The position numbers and the translations under genes were made by a program. Under the pieces are notes generated by a model. The model was not told the origin of the DNA, searched no databases, and saw nothing but the letters and a program-made list of their open reading frames with translations. This document shows positions 17,274 to 26,213 of a stretch of DNA of 64,000 nt, in pieces (position 1 is the first letter of the stretch; every line of letters begins with the position of its first letter). Origin of the DNA: JAJPHU01 sp035553375 (lineage in GTDB: Bacteria > Planctomycetota > Planctomycetia > Gemmatales > Gemmataceae); contig DATNCY010000105.1 in NCBI GenBank assembly GCA_035553375.1, positions 15,089 to 79,088 on the forward strand, read 5' to 3'.

Positions 17274-17971
17274 AGTTGATGGCCCTCGCGGAACAGGTAA
17301 GCGAAGCGGCCACGCCAGGGACGCGGCACCTCGGCCGTTAGCGTGATCGGCTCATGGCGAATCGGATGCAGAAAAGTCAACGCCCGCGCGTGCAGGCCAA
17401 TAGCTCGGCCAAACGTGTGTATTGCGCCATACTTGGCGTCGCCGTAAATGGGATGGCCATGATGGGCGAGTTGGACGCGCAGCTGATGCGTGCGGCCAGT
17501 CTGCGGGCGAAGTTCAAGCCAGGTCAGACCGCCGTGGACGGCGCGACGATGATAGTGCAGCAGCGCTTGCCGGGCACCTTTCTCCTGCGGTTCGACAATC
17601 TCGACACGATGGATCGCTTCGTTCTTGCGCAGCCAGTCCTCCAGCGAGCCGGCCGTCAGCTTCACCTCGCCTTCGACGATGGCCCAGTAGATTTTCTCGA
17701 TGGTGCCTTCGCGGAACTGCTGCGCAAGACGCGCCGCCGCCTTGCTGGTGCGGGCAAACAGCAGCACGCCGGAAACGGGACGGTCGAGACGATGCACGAC
17801 GCCCAGGAAGACATTGCCGGGCTTGTGGTGTTTTTCCTTCAGATAGGTCTTGACCACGCGGTCCAGCGTCTCCTCGCGACCCTCGTAATGAGTGGTCAAG
17901 GCATCGCTCGGCTTCACGATGGCGATGCAATGATTGTCTTCATACAGGATCTCAAAAGATGGCGAAATCAT
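17270..17971 (-). CDS. RluA-family RNA pseudouridine synthase
   Basis: A 233-residue enzyme with the RluA-family catalytic motif HRLDRPVSGVLLF (catalytic Asp), an N-terminal EILYEDNHCIAIVKPSD strand and a C-terminal LELRPQTGRTHQLRVQLAHHG and HPIYGDAKYG. It converts specific uridines in rRNA or tRNA to pseudouridine; the exact target cannot be told from sequence. No N-terminal S4 domain is present, so this is the short form. It heads the overlapping three-gene chain with the D-glutamate-cyclase-like genes, which is probably coincidental in function. Confidence 0.9.
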   Translation of the reverse strand: MISPSFEILYEDNHCIAIVKPSDALTTHYEGREETLDRVVKTYLKEKHHKPGNVFLGVVHRLDRPVSGVLLFARTSKAAARLAQQFREGTIEKIYWAIVEGEVKLTAGSLEDWLRKNEAIHRVEIVEPQEKGARQALLHYHRRAVHGGLTWLELRPQTGRTHQLRVQLAHHGHPIYGDAKYGAIHTFGRAIGLHARALTFLHPIRHEPITLTAEVPRPWRGRFAYLFREGHQL

Positions 17972-17990
17972 CTAGTCGCCCTCGCGGAAA

Positions 17991-18080
17991 TGGCGAACGG
18001 CCGGCGTAAGCCGGCTGGTACAGGCTCCCCCGACCGACTGGTGGACACTATACCAGCCGGCTTACGCCGGCCGTTCGCCA
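17991..18080. repeat. Perfect 30-bp inverted repeat overlapping a gene end
   Basis: Left arm 17991-18020 (TGGCGAACGGCCGGCGTAAG...) and right arm 18051-18080 are exact inverted copies, with 30 bases between. The right arm contains the stop and last five codons (GERPA) of the TPR-sulfotransferase gene, so the repeat has been captured as its C terminus. Confidence 0.9.
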
Positions 18081-20242
18081 AGCTGCGCGAACAGTGAACC
18101 GAGCGCTGCTTCATAGTGCTTCCAGCGCGCAACCGAGCGCGTATACAGCGGTTGACGCACTTGCGTGACGCTGGCAGTACGTACCGGCCGTTTCGTCTCG
18201 TGAAACGCCAGGCATGCCGGCTCCCAATCCAGACCGCACCAGGCCACGAGTCGGCGGGCAACGCCTTCCAGGTCGGCGACGGTATCCTCGTAACTGACAT
18301 CGAAAATAGAGACGGGCAGCGTAGCTCGCCAGTGTTCCATAATCCCCCGATATTCGCGGAAGCGGGAGACGATATGGCCGGGATCATTGGCCCAGCGAAT
18401 GTGGCGGAAGTTCGTTATCCAGCACGACACGGCCACATCGCGCAAATCGCGGCGACAGTGGATGAACTTCGCCCGAGGGAACAGAACGGCCAGGAAGCCA
18501 AGATAAAGATAATTGTCCGGCATTTTGTCCACAATGCGAGCGGCGGTGCCGTTGAGGGCGCGCAACCGATCGAGATGGCGTTGTCCGACACGCTGGATGG
18601 TTTCGCGGTCGAGTTGCCCCATGCACTTCATCGGACTCTCTGCTCTGTTCAGGACCGACGGCAAGGACTCGAAATCGTCTCGGGTGTAGCGCAGTTCGCC
18701 AGCGCCGAATACTTGGGAGTGACTGGCCAGCACTTGCTCCAGCAGCGTCGTTCCCGAACGCGGCAGGCCGACGATGAACACGGGACACTCGCTCTCCAGA
18801 CCCCATCCGCGAACACGCTCGAAGAAGTTGGGCGTGCAAAGCGTTTTCATCTCCGCGACAAACTGCGCATGACTGGCGGGATCGTAATTCTCGCCGCGCT
18901 TGCTCCAGGTGGCGAGGCTCAAGCCGTTGGCTTGGCGCAGATGCTCGGCGGCCTCGGTATGTTCGCCGCGGGCATCGAGAACCTGGGCCAAACCGAAGTG
19001 CAGGATCGCACGCTTGCCATCGAGCAAATCCTTCTCGGCAAGCAAACGGCGCAGCGCGGCCAAGTCCTCCGCAGGCAGCTTGCCGCGGAGGATGGTCGCC
19101 AGTTGAGCCAGTGCGCCGGCATGTTCGGGATCATGCTGGAGGGCGGAGCGAAAACACGTCTCCGCCGCCTCCAGGTCATTCAGTTCTTCCAACAGCACGC
19201 CGAGATTGCAGTGAGCGGGAGCGAAGTCGGGCTTGAGGCGCAAAGCTGTCTGGTAGTGAACGCGAGCCTCGTCATCGCGCCCCTCCTCGTGGTGGACGAA
19301 GCCCAGACCGTTATGGGCCTCGGGGCATTGGGGGTCCAGACGGAGAGCGATTTCGTAGCGCGCGATGGCTTCCTCGTGACGCTCGCGCTCTTCCAGGGCA
19401 CTGGCGAGGTTGCAGTGAATCCGTGCGGTCTTGGCATCGCGCCGCAGCGCCTGCTCATACCAGGCCAGGGCGTCGTCGATCCTGCCTTCCTCCTGGAGAG
19501 CCTGGGCCATGTTGTTGTAGACCATGCCGATGTCAGGATTGAGGCGCAGTGCGTTGGTGTAATGCGTCTTGGCCTCCGCCAGTTGGCCCAACTCGCGGAG
19601 AACATTGCCGAGATTGCTGAGCGCCTCGGGAAAGTTCGGTCGCAGGCGCACGGCCTCGCGACAATGGATCAACGATTCCTTCCGTTGGTTTTGTTCGCAC
19701 AAAATCTGGCCGAGATTGGTGTGCGCCTCCGCCAAGCGAGGATCGCACTGAATCGCCTGGCGAAAGTGAGCGATCGCGGCAACGGGATCGCCGTGAAGGC
19801 GCAGGGCATTGCCGAGGTTGTTGTAGGCCATGGCGAAATGAGGCTTGAATTGGAGAGCCGCGCGAAATTGATCGATCGCTTCCGCGATGTTGCCCCGCGC
19901 GAGCAGAGCCAGGCCAAGATTATTGGCCGCCTCCGCATAGTTCGGCTGCAAGCGCAAGGCCGTGCGACAAGAATCGATGGCTCGCTCAATCTGGCCCAGC
20001 GCGCGCCAGACTTCGCCGAGGTTGGCGTGGTAGGCCGGCATCGCCGGCTGAAGCGCGATGGCCCGCCCGATTAGCTCGGCGGCCTGTGGATGTTGGCCGA
20101 GTTGATGGGCGGCCACGCCCAGCAGGTGCAGGGCGTCGGCGTGATTGGGATTGCGAGCGAGGATAGCCTGATACATCCGCGCCGCTTCGTGCAGGAAACC
20201 GCGTTGATGTTGGCGAATGGCCGTCTGTAAAGGGTCTTCCAT
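18062..20242 (-). CDS. TPR-repeat sulfotransferase
   Basis: A 726-residue protein. Residues ~10-430 are about twelve tandem TPR units of the O-linked-GlcNAc-transferase type (AEAHTNLGQILCEQNQ, PEALSNLGNVLRELGQ and so on). The C-terminal ~270 residues form a sulfotransferase domain with the PAPS-binding loop VFIVGLPRSGTTLLEQVLASH and later YLGFLAVLFPRAKFIHCRRD, which matches the 3'-phosphate-binding region. It transfers sulfate from PAPS to an unknown acceptor. This architecture is common in planctomycetes. The final five residues come from a palindromic repeat. Confidence 0.88.
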   Translation of the reverse strand: MEDPLQTAIRQHQRGFLHEAARMYQAILARNPNHADALHLLGVAAHQLGQHPQAAELIGRAIALQPAMPAYHANLGEVWRALGQIERAIDSCRTALRLQPNYAEAANNLGLALLARGNIAEAIDQFRAALQFKPHFAMAYNNLGNALRLHGDPVAAIAHFRQAIQCDPRLAEAHTNLGQILCEQNQRKESLIHCREAVRLRPNFPEALSNLGNVLRELGQLAEAKTHYTNALRLNPDIGMVYNNMAQALQEEGRIDDALAWYEQALRRDAKTARIHCNLASALEERERHEEAIARYEIALRLDPQCPEAHNGLGFVHHEEGRDDEARVHYQTALRLKPDFAPAHCNLGVLLEELNDLEAAETCFRSALQHDPEHAGALAQLATILRGKLPAEDLAALRRLLAEKDLLDGKRAILHFGLAQVLDARGEHTEAAEHLRQANGLSLATWSKRGENYDPASHAQFVAEMKTLCTPNFFERVRGWGLESECPVFIVGLPRSGTTLLEQVLASHSQVFGAGELRYTRDDFESLPSVLNRAESPMKCMGQLDRETIQRVGQRHLDRLRALNGTAARIVDKMPDNYLYLGFLAVLFPRAKFIHCRRDLRDVAVSCWITNFRHIRWANDPGHIVSRFREYRGIMEHWRATLPVSIFDVSYEDTVADLEGVARRLVAWCGLDWEPACLAFHETKRPVRTASVTQVRQPLYTRSVARWKHYEAALGSLFAQLGERPA

Positions 20243-20287
20243 CGGGTGTCAGTCGGTTTGGTGAGGGCGGTATAGGGGTTCCCCGTC

Positions 20288-20319
20288 CGCCGAGCGAGAA
20301 GCAGCCTTCTCGCTCGGCG
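20288..20319 (-). terminator. Hairpin after the beta-helix gene
   Basis: Perfect 14-bp stem (CGCCGAGCGAGAAG at 20288-20301, complement at 20306-20319) with a 4-base loop, 17 bases beyond the stop of the secreted protein gene. No T tract follows on either strand, so terminator function is only suggested by position. Confidence 0.5.
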
Positions 20320-20335
20320 CGATGGAAACATTCTA

Positions 20336-23215
20336 TCAGATCCCTTGCACGATATGGGGAGTGTAGGTGATCGGCGTATGGCTTGGATCGTTGAACTCCA
20401 GGGCCGCGATGATGGCATTGAACAAGCCCGGATTCCAGGTTCCGTTGGCCGACACAATGTCAATGTAGGGATTGCCGTTGCTATCCGTACCTGTGGCATT
20501 CGTCAGTGTCACGCCGGCCGGCAGTCCCATGAGGACCAGGGCGATGGGGCCGGTATACGTTTTGCCGCTGCCGTTGATGAACAGGTCGAACTGGATGAGG
20601 GCGGTGGGACCAACGAACACGTTGGGGAAGATCGGCGTGCTGATGATGCCGATCTGACTCGTGATGTCGGTCGTGGTCGAACCGGCCACCTGAGTGTTGA
20701 GCGTCACACTGGGGCTGACGGGGTTGACATCGCCTGTGTAGGTGATGGTGGCGGTGTTGGCGATGTTGGAACCGCCCGTCGCGTTGGAAGCGACCTGGAC
20801 GACGACCGTGAACGTGGCGGTCGTATTCGCGGCCAATGTGCCGATGTTGAACGAGACCGTACCGTTCTGGCCGACCGCAGGCGTGGTCGGGGTCCAACCG
20901 GCCGGCGTCGTGGCGGACACAAACGTCGTGTTGGCGGGCAGCGGATCGGACAGCGTGACGTTGGTAAGCGCGTTGGGTCCGTTGTTGGTGACGGTCAACG
21001 TGTAGGTGATGTTCTGGCCGGCTGTCACCGTTGTGGGGGCGGTGCCGGAAACCAGCAGACCGTTCTGCGTGGCACCGATGTCGATCATGCCGTTGATGAC
21101 ACGCGGCAAACCGCGCTGATCGGTGGCTTGGGAGACGTCGGTGAAGCCCTCGGCGTTCGCGATCGTCGTGGCGGCAGCAGCATTGCCCTGCGCGACGGCG
21201 GGACTGTTCCAGGCCACCGGCAGCGTCGGCGTCAACTGTCCGGGAGCGGCGACGGGAAGGAGTCCAGAAAGTCCGAGACTGTTGGTAGCCGTGGGGGCGA
21301 GGAATTGCGGATCGGTGCCGATGAGATTGTGGTCACTCGATACGGCGGTGCCGACCAGGTCCGAGTTGAACGACGGAGTGGTGCTATGGGTGGAGTCACT
21401 GAACACCTCATCGAGAGCGATGATCGTGTTTTCCAAGAGGTTGAGGGTATTGGGGGCGGCGTAGACGCCGGCCCCTTCTCCCGCCGAGGTGCCGCGGTCG
21501 GTGAATGCCTGGATGAAGTTCGAGGCGATGGTATCGTTGATGAGCGTGAGGGTGCCGCTGGTGGCGAACAGGCCGCCCCCCTGCCCCGCGCCGCCACCAT
21601 TGGGGGTATTCGGGGGAAGGCCGTTCGTGCCGGCGGCGGCGGCGTTATCGGCGAACGTCGAATTGAGGACGCTCAGGGTGCTGGAAGCGGTGTAAATACC
21701 GCCGCCCTGCGCCGTGCCCCCGATGAGACCGATGACACCGGTTCCGGCGTTCTGTGCGCTGGCGACATTATCGAAGAAGGTCGAATTGAGTACGGTCGCG
21801 CTGTTGCTGCCGTTGATGCCGGAGATAAAGAGTCCGCCGCCTTCGGCATCTCCGCCATTGCCTTCAAATCCGGCTTGTCCCCCCTTGACGGTGTTGGACT
21901 CCACGATGGCATTTGTGAGAGTAAGAGGAGCGCCGAGGATGGTGATGCCGCCGCCGGTGCCGGTGCCCCCTGTCGCTCCCGCTCCGCCGCTGCCCCCCGT
22001 GGCCGTGTTGAGGCTGATCGTGGCCGCGCTGGTGGCATCTCCGAGGGCAACGGTGCTGGTTCCACTGGCGAAGATTCCGCCTCCCTGAGCGACGCCGCCC
22101 GCGCTGCCGGCATTACCCGCTCCAGCTAAGGCCGAGTTATGGTCGATCGTCGCGCCGCCGTTGACCGTGACTTGGGCGTTGATGGCGGCCAAACCACCAC
22201 CATCGGCCTCTCCTCCGCCCGGCCCGCCGTGAGCCGTGTTTGTCGTGATCGCCGCATTGCCGGTTACCGTTACGCTACCCCCGTTGATGAACAGACCGCC
22301 TCCTTGAGCGAGGCCACTGTTGAGGCCCGGACCACTGCCACCGCCGAAGACATCGTTGTTGATGATCGTCGCGCCGCCCGTCAGCGTCACGTTGCTGTTC
22401 TCGGCATAGATGCTGCCCCCCGCCGCAGTTCCGCCTGCGCTGCCCACGCTGGCGTTGCCGGCCCGAACCGTGGCAGCGCTCAGCAAACCGCCCGAGAGCG
22501 TCAGCGTTGCGCCCGTGACGTAAATGCCGCCGCCTTGGGCGTTGCCGCCGCGTCCGACTCCGGTGCCGCTCGCGGCGCTCACCGTACCGTTCTGGAAGTT
22601 GACATTGGTGAGCGTGAGTGAACCGCCGTTCGAGTAGATGCCGCCGCCCTGGGCGTTGTTGCCAGCGCCTGCGGTGGTCTGGCCGGTCGCGATGGCAATG
22701 TCGTTGCTGAAAGTGACATTGTTCATCGTGACGGTGCCGCCGTCATTGAAGAGGCCGCCGCCCTGAGCGTGCGAACCCACGGCCAAACCATCGGTGATCG
22801 TGAGGTTGTCGAGCGTTACTCCCGCACCCGACCCCACATCGAACAGGCGGCCCATGAACGCGCCATCGAGGGTCGAGCCGTTGCCATGAATGGTGAGGTT
22901 CGTCGCCGTGATTACCGGCAGCGCGTTCGGCCCGTTGGTCGAATCGACGCTGCCGCTGCTCGTGTACGTGCTGTTCGCCAAGACAATGGTATCGTCGAGG
23001 TTGTTTAGACTATCGGAGTTCGCCTGGTTGATGGCGGCGATAAGTCCCACCATATCGCCGGCACCGACGTTGATTGGATTCGGGTTTGCCGTGAGCAGCA
23101 TGCGCTCTTCGAGAGACTCAAGCGTAGGCACAATCCGCCGCTGTTGGCGGGAGTGCCTTACCTGGGAGGAACGGGAATTGCGAGCTACCAATCGACGGAG
23201 AGAAGCGAGCCACAT
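20336..23215 (-). CDS. Large secreted beta-helix protein with DUF11 domain
   Basis: About 959 residues. The start MWLASLRRLVARNSR has an SD-like AGGA upstream. An N-terminal motif LESLEERMLLTA is the planctomycete extracellular-protein pattern (LEPLExRxLLSA). Residues ~60-650 are rich in Gly, Asn, Thr and Ala with repeated GGGIY / GGGLF / LTLTN units, typical of right-handed beta-helix proteins. TDQRGLPRVINGMIDIGA matches the choice-of-anchor Q pattern. A DUF11 domain follows (TYTLTVTNNGPNALTNVTLS). The C-terminal ~120 residues form another predicted beta domain. It is probably a cell-surface or exported adhesin-like protein. No enzymatic residues are apparent. Confidence 0.83.
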   Translation of the reverse strand: MWLASLRRLVARNSRSSQVRHSRQQRRIVPTLESLEERMLLTANPNPINVGAGDMVGLIAAINQANSDSLNNLDDTIVLANSTYTSSGSVDSTNGPNALPVITATNLTIHGNGSTLDGAFMGRLFDVGSGAGVTLDNLTITDGLAVGSHAQGGGLFNDGGTVTMNNVTFSNDIAIATGQTTAGAGNNAQGGGIYSNGGSLTLTNVNFQNGTVSAASGTGVGRGGNAQGGGIYVTGATLTLSGGLLSAATVRAGNASVGSAGGTAAGGSIYAENSNVTLTGGATIINNDVFGGGSGPGLNSGLAQGGGLFINGGSVTVTGNAAITTNTAHGGPGGGEADGGGLAAINAQVTVNGGATIDHNSALAGAGNAGSAGGVAQGGGIFASGTSTVALGDATSAATISLNTATGGSGGAGATGGTGTGGGITILGAPLTLTNAIVESNTVKGGQAGFEGNGGDAEGGGLFISGINGSNSATVLNSTFFDNVASAQNAGTGVIGLIGGTAQGGGIYTASSTLSVLNSTFADNAAAAGTNGLPPNTPNGGGAGQGGGLFATSGTLTLINDTIASNFIQAFTDRGTSAGEGAGVYAAPNTLNLLENTIIALDEVFSDSTHSTTPSFNSDLVGTAVSSDHNLIGTDPQFLAPTATNSLGLSGLLPVAAPGQLTPTLPVAWNSPAVAQGNAAAATTIANAEGFTDVSQATDQRGLPRVINGMIDIGATQNGLLVSGTAPTTVTAGQNITYTLTVTNNGPNALTNVTLSDPLPANTTFVSATTPAGWTPTTPAVGQNGTVSFNIGTLAANTTATFTVVVQVASNATGGSNIANTATITYTGDVNPVSPSVTLNTQVAGSTTTDITSQIGIISTPIFPNVFVGPTALIQFDLFINGSGKTYTGPIALVLMGLPAGVTLTNATGTDSNGNPYIDIVSANGTWNPGLFNAIIAALEFNDPSHTPITYTPHIVQGI

Positions 23216-23654
23216 AAGTAGAGTCCTGTGAGAGTCTTCGTTGACCCAAGAAACACAAATGCCCGGCGGCAACGTCGCCGAACAGGGAGACGCCGTTCAA
23301 TGTCGGTACGAACGATTGCCGGCTGGGCCGGCAAAGGCGCAACGAGATATGGCTTCAGGGCTTTACAGCCTGTGAAGTCTGTTTTCGTCTGGCATTCCTT
23401 GCGGTAATTGCGATTAAATCGTCCGTTTACGCGGATTCATACGGGCGATGAACCGGAACACTCCCCTGGGGAGGAGGTAAACGAGGCGATCTACAGGACA
23501 GATGGGGGTCGCCATTTGACCGTGGGTAAGATACGCCAACTTGTGAAGTAGGAGTATATGGCCTGTTTTTGCTGCTGTCAAGCAGTTCTTGGTACATTTC
23601 CAGGGAATATGCTAGCATAAGAGAATCGCCTGGAATACGGAGGACCGTTCGATC
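23216..23654. other. Intergenic region between divergent genes
   Basis: 439 bases separate the divergent beta-helix and CNNM/CBS genes. It must hold both promoters, but I see no convincing pair of -35/-10 boxes, no stable hairpin and no supported small gene. The last bases contain GGAGGA (23639-23644), the SD of the CNNM gene. Confidence 0.5.
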
Positions 23655-24791
23655 GTGTTGGATATTTTCGGGACAGACAGCCATTGGCTTTCGCTGGTCG
23701 CCGGACTGCTCATCATCCCGGCCCTGGTGGTCTTGAATGGTCTGTTTGTCGCTGCCGAATTCTCCCTCGTCTCAGTTCGCAAGACGCGCATCGAGGAATT
23801 GATTACGCGAGGTGTGAAGGGCGCGCGTTCGGTCGAGTCGGCGATGCACCGGCTGGATCGCTCGATCGCGGCGACACAGCTGGGCATTACGCTGGCGAGT
23901 ATCGGCCTGGGGAGCGTCGGCGAGCCAATCCTGGCCGACATTCTTGAGCCGTTGGTGGAATTCTTGCCTCCCAACTGGCACGCGGCAGCCAAGCATTCCC
24001 TCGCCACGCCGCTCGCTTTCCTTCTCATCACCTATCTGCATGTCGTCTTCGGCGAACTAATCCCCAAAACGCTGGCTCTGGAGACGGCGGATCGTACCGC
24101 GCTGTGGCTGTCCGGCCCGCTCAACGTGTTCGCGCGCGTGAGCCGCCCGCTCATCATGATGATGAACGGCACGGCCAGCTTCATCCTGCGCCGACTCGGC
24201 TACAAGACCGCCTCCGGCGAAGAGATGGTCCATTCCGTTGAGGAATTGCTGCTGTTAATCGAAGACACCGAGGAGGCGGGCATTCTCGATCCCGACCAGG
24301 CCGAGTTCGTGCAGAACGTCTTTCGCCTCTCGAACAAGCGCGTCGTTGACTGCATGGTGCCGCGTGACAAAATGGCCGCGCTGGAACTGAACACGCCGCC
24401 GGACAAGGTATTGGAGGCGGTACGCCTGGGAGCGCACACGCGCATGCCGGTCTACGAAGGGATGATCGACAACATCGTCGGGATCGTCAACACGAAAGAC
24501 CTGTTTTTCCTGTTCAGTCTCAAGGGTGTAGTGATCCTGCAAGACGCCCTGTATCCGCCGTTGTTTCTCAAGGCGGCGGAGAGCATGGCCAACGCGCTGC
24601 GGTTGTTTCGTCGCGCCCGACGGCCGATGGCCCTGGTGCGCGATGAGCGGGATAAAGTCCTTGGGCTGATTACGTTGGAAGATGTACTCGAAGAGATTGT
24701 CGGCGATATCGAGGACGAACACGATCGCCCAACGCCGAAATTGCCGCCGCGCGTCCGCCGTCCCAGCACTCCGGCCGATCCCCGGCGCTAG
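23655..24791 (+). CDS. CNNM/CorC-type transporter with CBS domains
   Basis: A 378-residue membrane protein with a GTG start ten bases after GGAGGA. Residues 10-200 are the CNNM (DUF21) transmembrane domain: VVLNGLFVAAEFSLVSVRKTRI, QLGITLASIGLGSVGEP and VVFGELIPKTLALE. Then come two CBS domains (VDCMVPRDKMAALE ... HTRMPVYEGMIDNIVGIV, and RPMALVRDERDKVLGLITLEDVLEEIVGDI). Family members handle magnesium or sodium efflux. The C-terminal CorC_HlyC domain of the usual ~430-residue proteins is missing; the protein stops soon after the second CBS domain. Confidence 0.88.
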   Translation: MLDIFGTDSHWLSLVAGLLIIPALVVLNGLFVAAEFSLVSVRKTRIEELITRGVKGARSVESAMHRLDRSIAATQLGITLASIGLGSVGEPILADILEPLVEFLPPNWHAAAKHSLATPLAFLLITYLHVVFGELIPKTLALETADRTALWLSGPLNVFARVSRPLIMMMNGTASFILRRLGYKTASGEEMVHSVEELLLLIEDTEEAGILDPDQAEFVQNVFRLSNKRVVDCMVPRDKMAALELNTPPDKVLEAVRLGAHTRMPVYEGMIDNIVGIVNTKDLFFLFSLKGVVILQDALYPPLFLKAAESMANALRLFRRARRPMALVRDERDKVLGLITLEDVLEEIVGDIEDEHDRPTPKLPPRVRRPSTPADPRR

Positions 24792-24818
24792 TGTGGTGTA
24801 CTCGCTCCGCTTTTGCTT

Positions 24819-24875
24819 GCCAGCCCGCAGCGCCAGCAAGGGAAGGATTTTCCCTTGCTGGCGCTGCGGGCTGGC
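24819..24875. repeat. GC-rich palindromic repeat (type CAGCCCGCAGCGCCAGCAAG)
   Basis: Perfect 26-base inverted arms (24819-24844 and 24850-24875) with a 5-base loop, between the convergent CNNM and permease genes. Related copies lie at 27.7, 45.2 and 51.1 kb. Confidence 0.9.
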
Positions 24876-24896
24876 AGAGTTTTGCCCGGGAGCTAT

Positions 24897-26090
24897 TTAG
24901 TTTCGCAGCAAGCGCCAGAACAGAAACAGACCGGTCAATCCCACGACGGCGTCCGCGCCCCACACGAGCGGAACCATGTTAAATCGCCCTTCCTTGGCCA
25001 TGCCGGTGCCGCACAGCATCAAGGGATAGTAGACGAAGACGATGGGCAAAAAGCAGGTAATGAAGGCGCTGAGGTAGTCGCTGCGGCTGAACCAGATGCC
25101 GACCGGACAGCCAACCAGAATGAAGAACAGACAACCCATGCTGAGGGCGGGGCGCATCTGCAATTCGACATCCAGCGCGACTATCTGCTGGCGAATCTGA
25201 CCAATCTGATTGTTGAGCGCCTCTATGTGCTTTGGCAAATCGGCGGGTGCGCCGGCCAGAAGCAAGGCGGACGTACCGACAGAGATTCGGGCTTGGATTT
25301 CATTGATCTGTTCTTGAAATTCCACGCGCTGCTCGTAGATCTCTTGCCAGGTCAAATCGCGCGGGCGGCGCTGAGCCTGCTTGCCGAAATCTTGGGGGAG
25401 GTCCACCGTGAAATCCTTCTCCACGAAGTAAGCGTGCGATTCATTCTCGCTGCTCACGACGCAGTGCTTCATCTTGATCTTCACCTGCCCCTTGGAGGGC
25501 AACACCTGTAACTCCGCCTCGCGGGCGTGAGCCACATAATCGATTTGCCCGTGTGCGTCCTTGCGTTTGAAGACCGGCGAGAGTAGCTTTTTGCCTTTCA
25601 CTCCTTGCACGAACATCTGATAGGGAAACGACGAGTGTTTGATTTCGCCGTGTTTTCTCAACAGCGAATATAACAACTCCTCGGCATCGTTGAAGACCAT
25701 GGCGCGGAGCAAATGATGCGTGTAGGGGATGATGCGATAGTACAGCCCCATGGTGGCGCCGCTCATCACCAAACCAAGGATGATGCCCGGACGGACAATC
25801 TTGACGGCGTTGATGCCGGCCGCCTTGATGGCGAGTAGTTCGTTGTCAGCGGCGAGTCGGCCATAGACGACACAGGTGGCGAACAGGGTGGTGGCCGGGA
25901 TCGTGTAGGGCAACGTACTCGGCACCAGCAAGGGGATGGCCGCGAGAATCTGCGTCGGTCCCAGACCTTGCTGTGAGGCTTCGGCGATGATGCCGGCCAT
26001 GAGCAGGATGCCCGTGATCCCTACCAAGGACATCACGAAGACCTTGGTGAGTTCCCACAGAATCATCCGTTGCAGGATGGAGCCAAACAC
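24897..26090 (-). CDS. LptF/LptG (YjgP/YjgQ)-family permease
   Basis: A 397-residue membrane protein with a GTG start and SD GGAGGT five bases upstream. Hydrophobic segments at ~15-40, 55-75 and 100-120, a long periplasmic part in the middle (~140-290), then three C-terminal membrane segments (MGCLFFILVGCPVGIWF, FITCFLPIVFVYYPLMLCG, VGLTGLFLFWRLL). This is the LptF/G layout, the membrane part of the ABC transporter that moves lipopolysaccharide to the outer membrane. The periplasmic part includes a predicted coiled stretch around LPKHIEALNNQIGQIRQQI. Its ATPase partner LptB is not in the window. Confidence 0.85.
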   Translation of the reverse strand: MFGSILQRMILWELTKVFVMSLVGITGILLMAGIIAEASQQGLGPTQILAAIPLLVPSTLPYTIPATTLFATCVVYGRLAADNELLAIKAAGINAVKIVRPGIILGLVMSGATMGLYYRIIPYTHHLLRAMVFNDAEELLYSLLRKHGEIKHSSFPYQMFVQGVKGKKLLSPVFKRKDAHGQIDYVAHAREAELQVLPSKGQVKIKMKHCVVSSENESHAYFVEKDFTVDLPQDFGKQAQRRPRDLTWQEIYEQRVEFQEQINEIQARISVGTSALLLAGAPADLPKHIEALNNQIGQIRQQIVALDVELQMRPALSMGCLFFILVGCPVGIWFSRSDYLSAFITCFLPIVFVYYPLMLCGTGMAKEGRFNMVPLVWGADAVVGLTGLFLFWRLLRN

Positions 26091-26213
26091 ATCTACCTCC
26101 GTTCCCGGTCAGGTCAAAATCCCAACCGTGCGTCTTCCTCAGATCGGTTTGGCAAGGTGCGGAACTTTAAGACCTGTGCCGAGTTTGCCAGTGGAGACGG
26201 TTTTGCGGCCCCG

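Noticed and set aside
18116..20074. 652-codon open frame on the + strand opposite the TPR-sulfotransferase
   Set aside because: It is the antisense shadow of a clear TPR protein; no motif, no SD, and amino-acid composition typical of reverse-strand frames in GC-rich genes.
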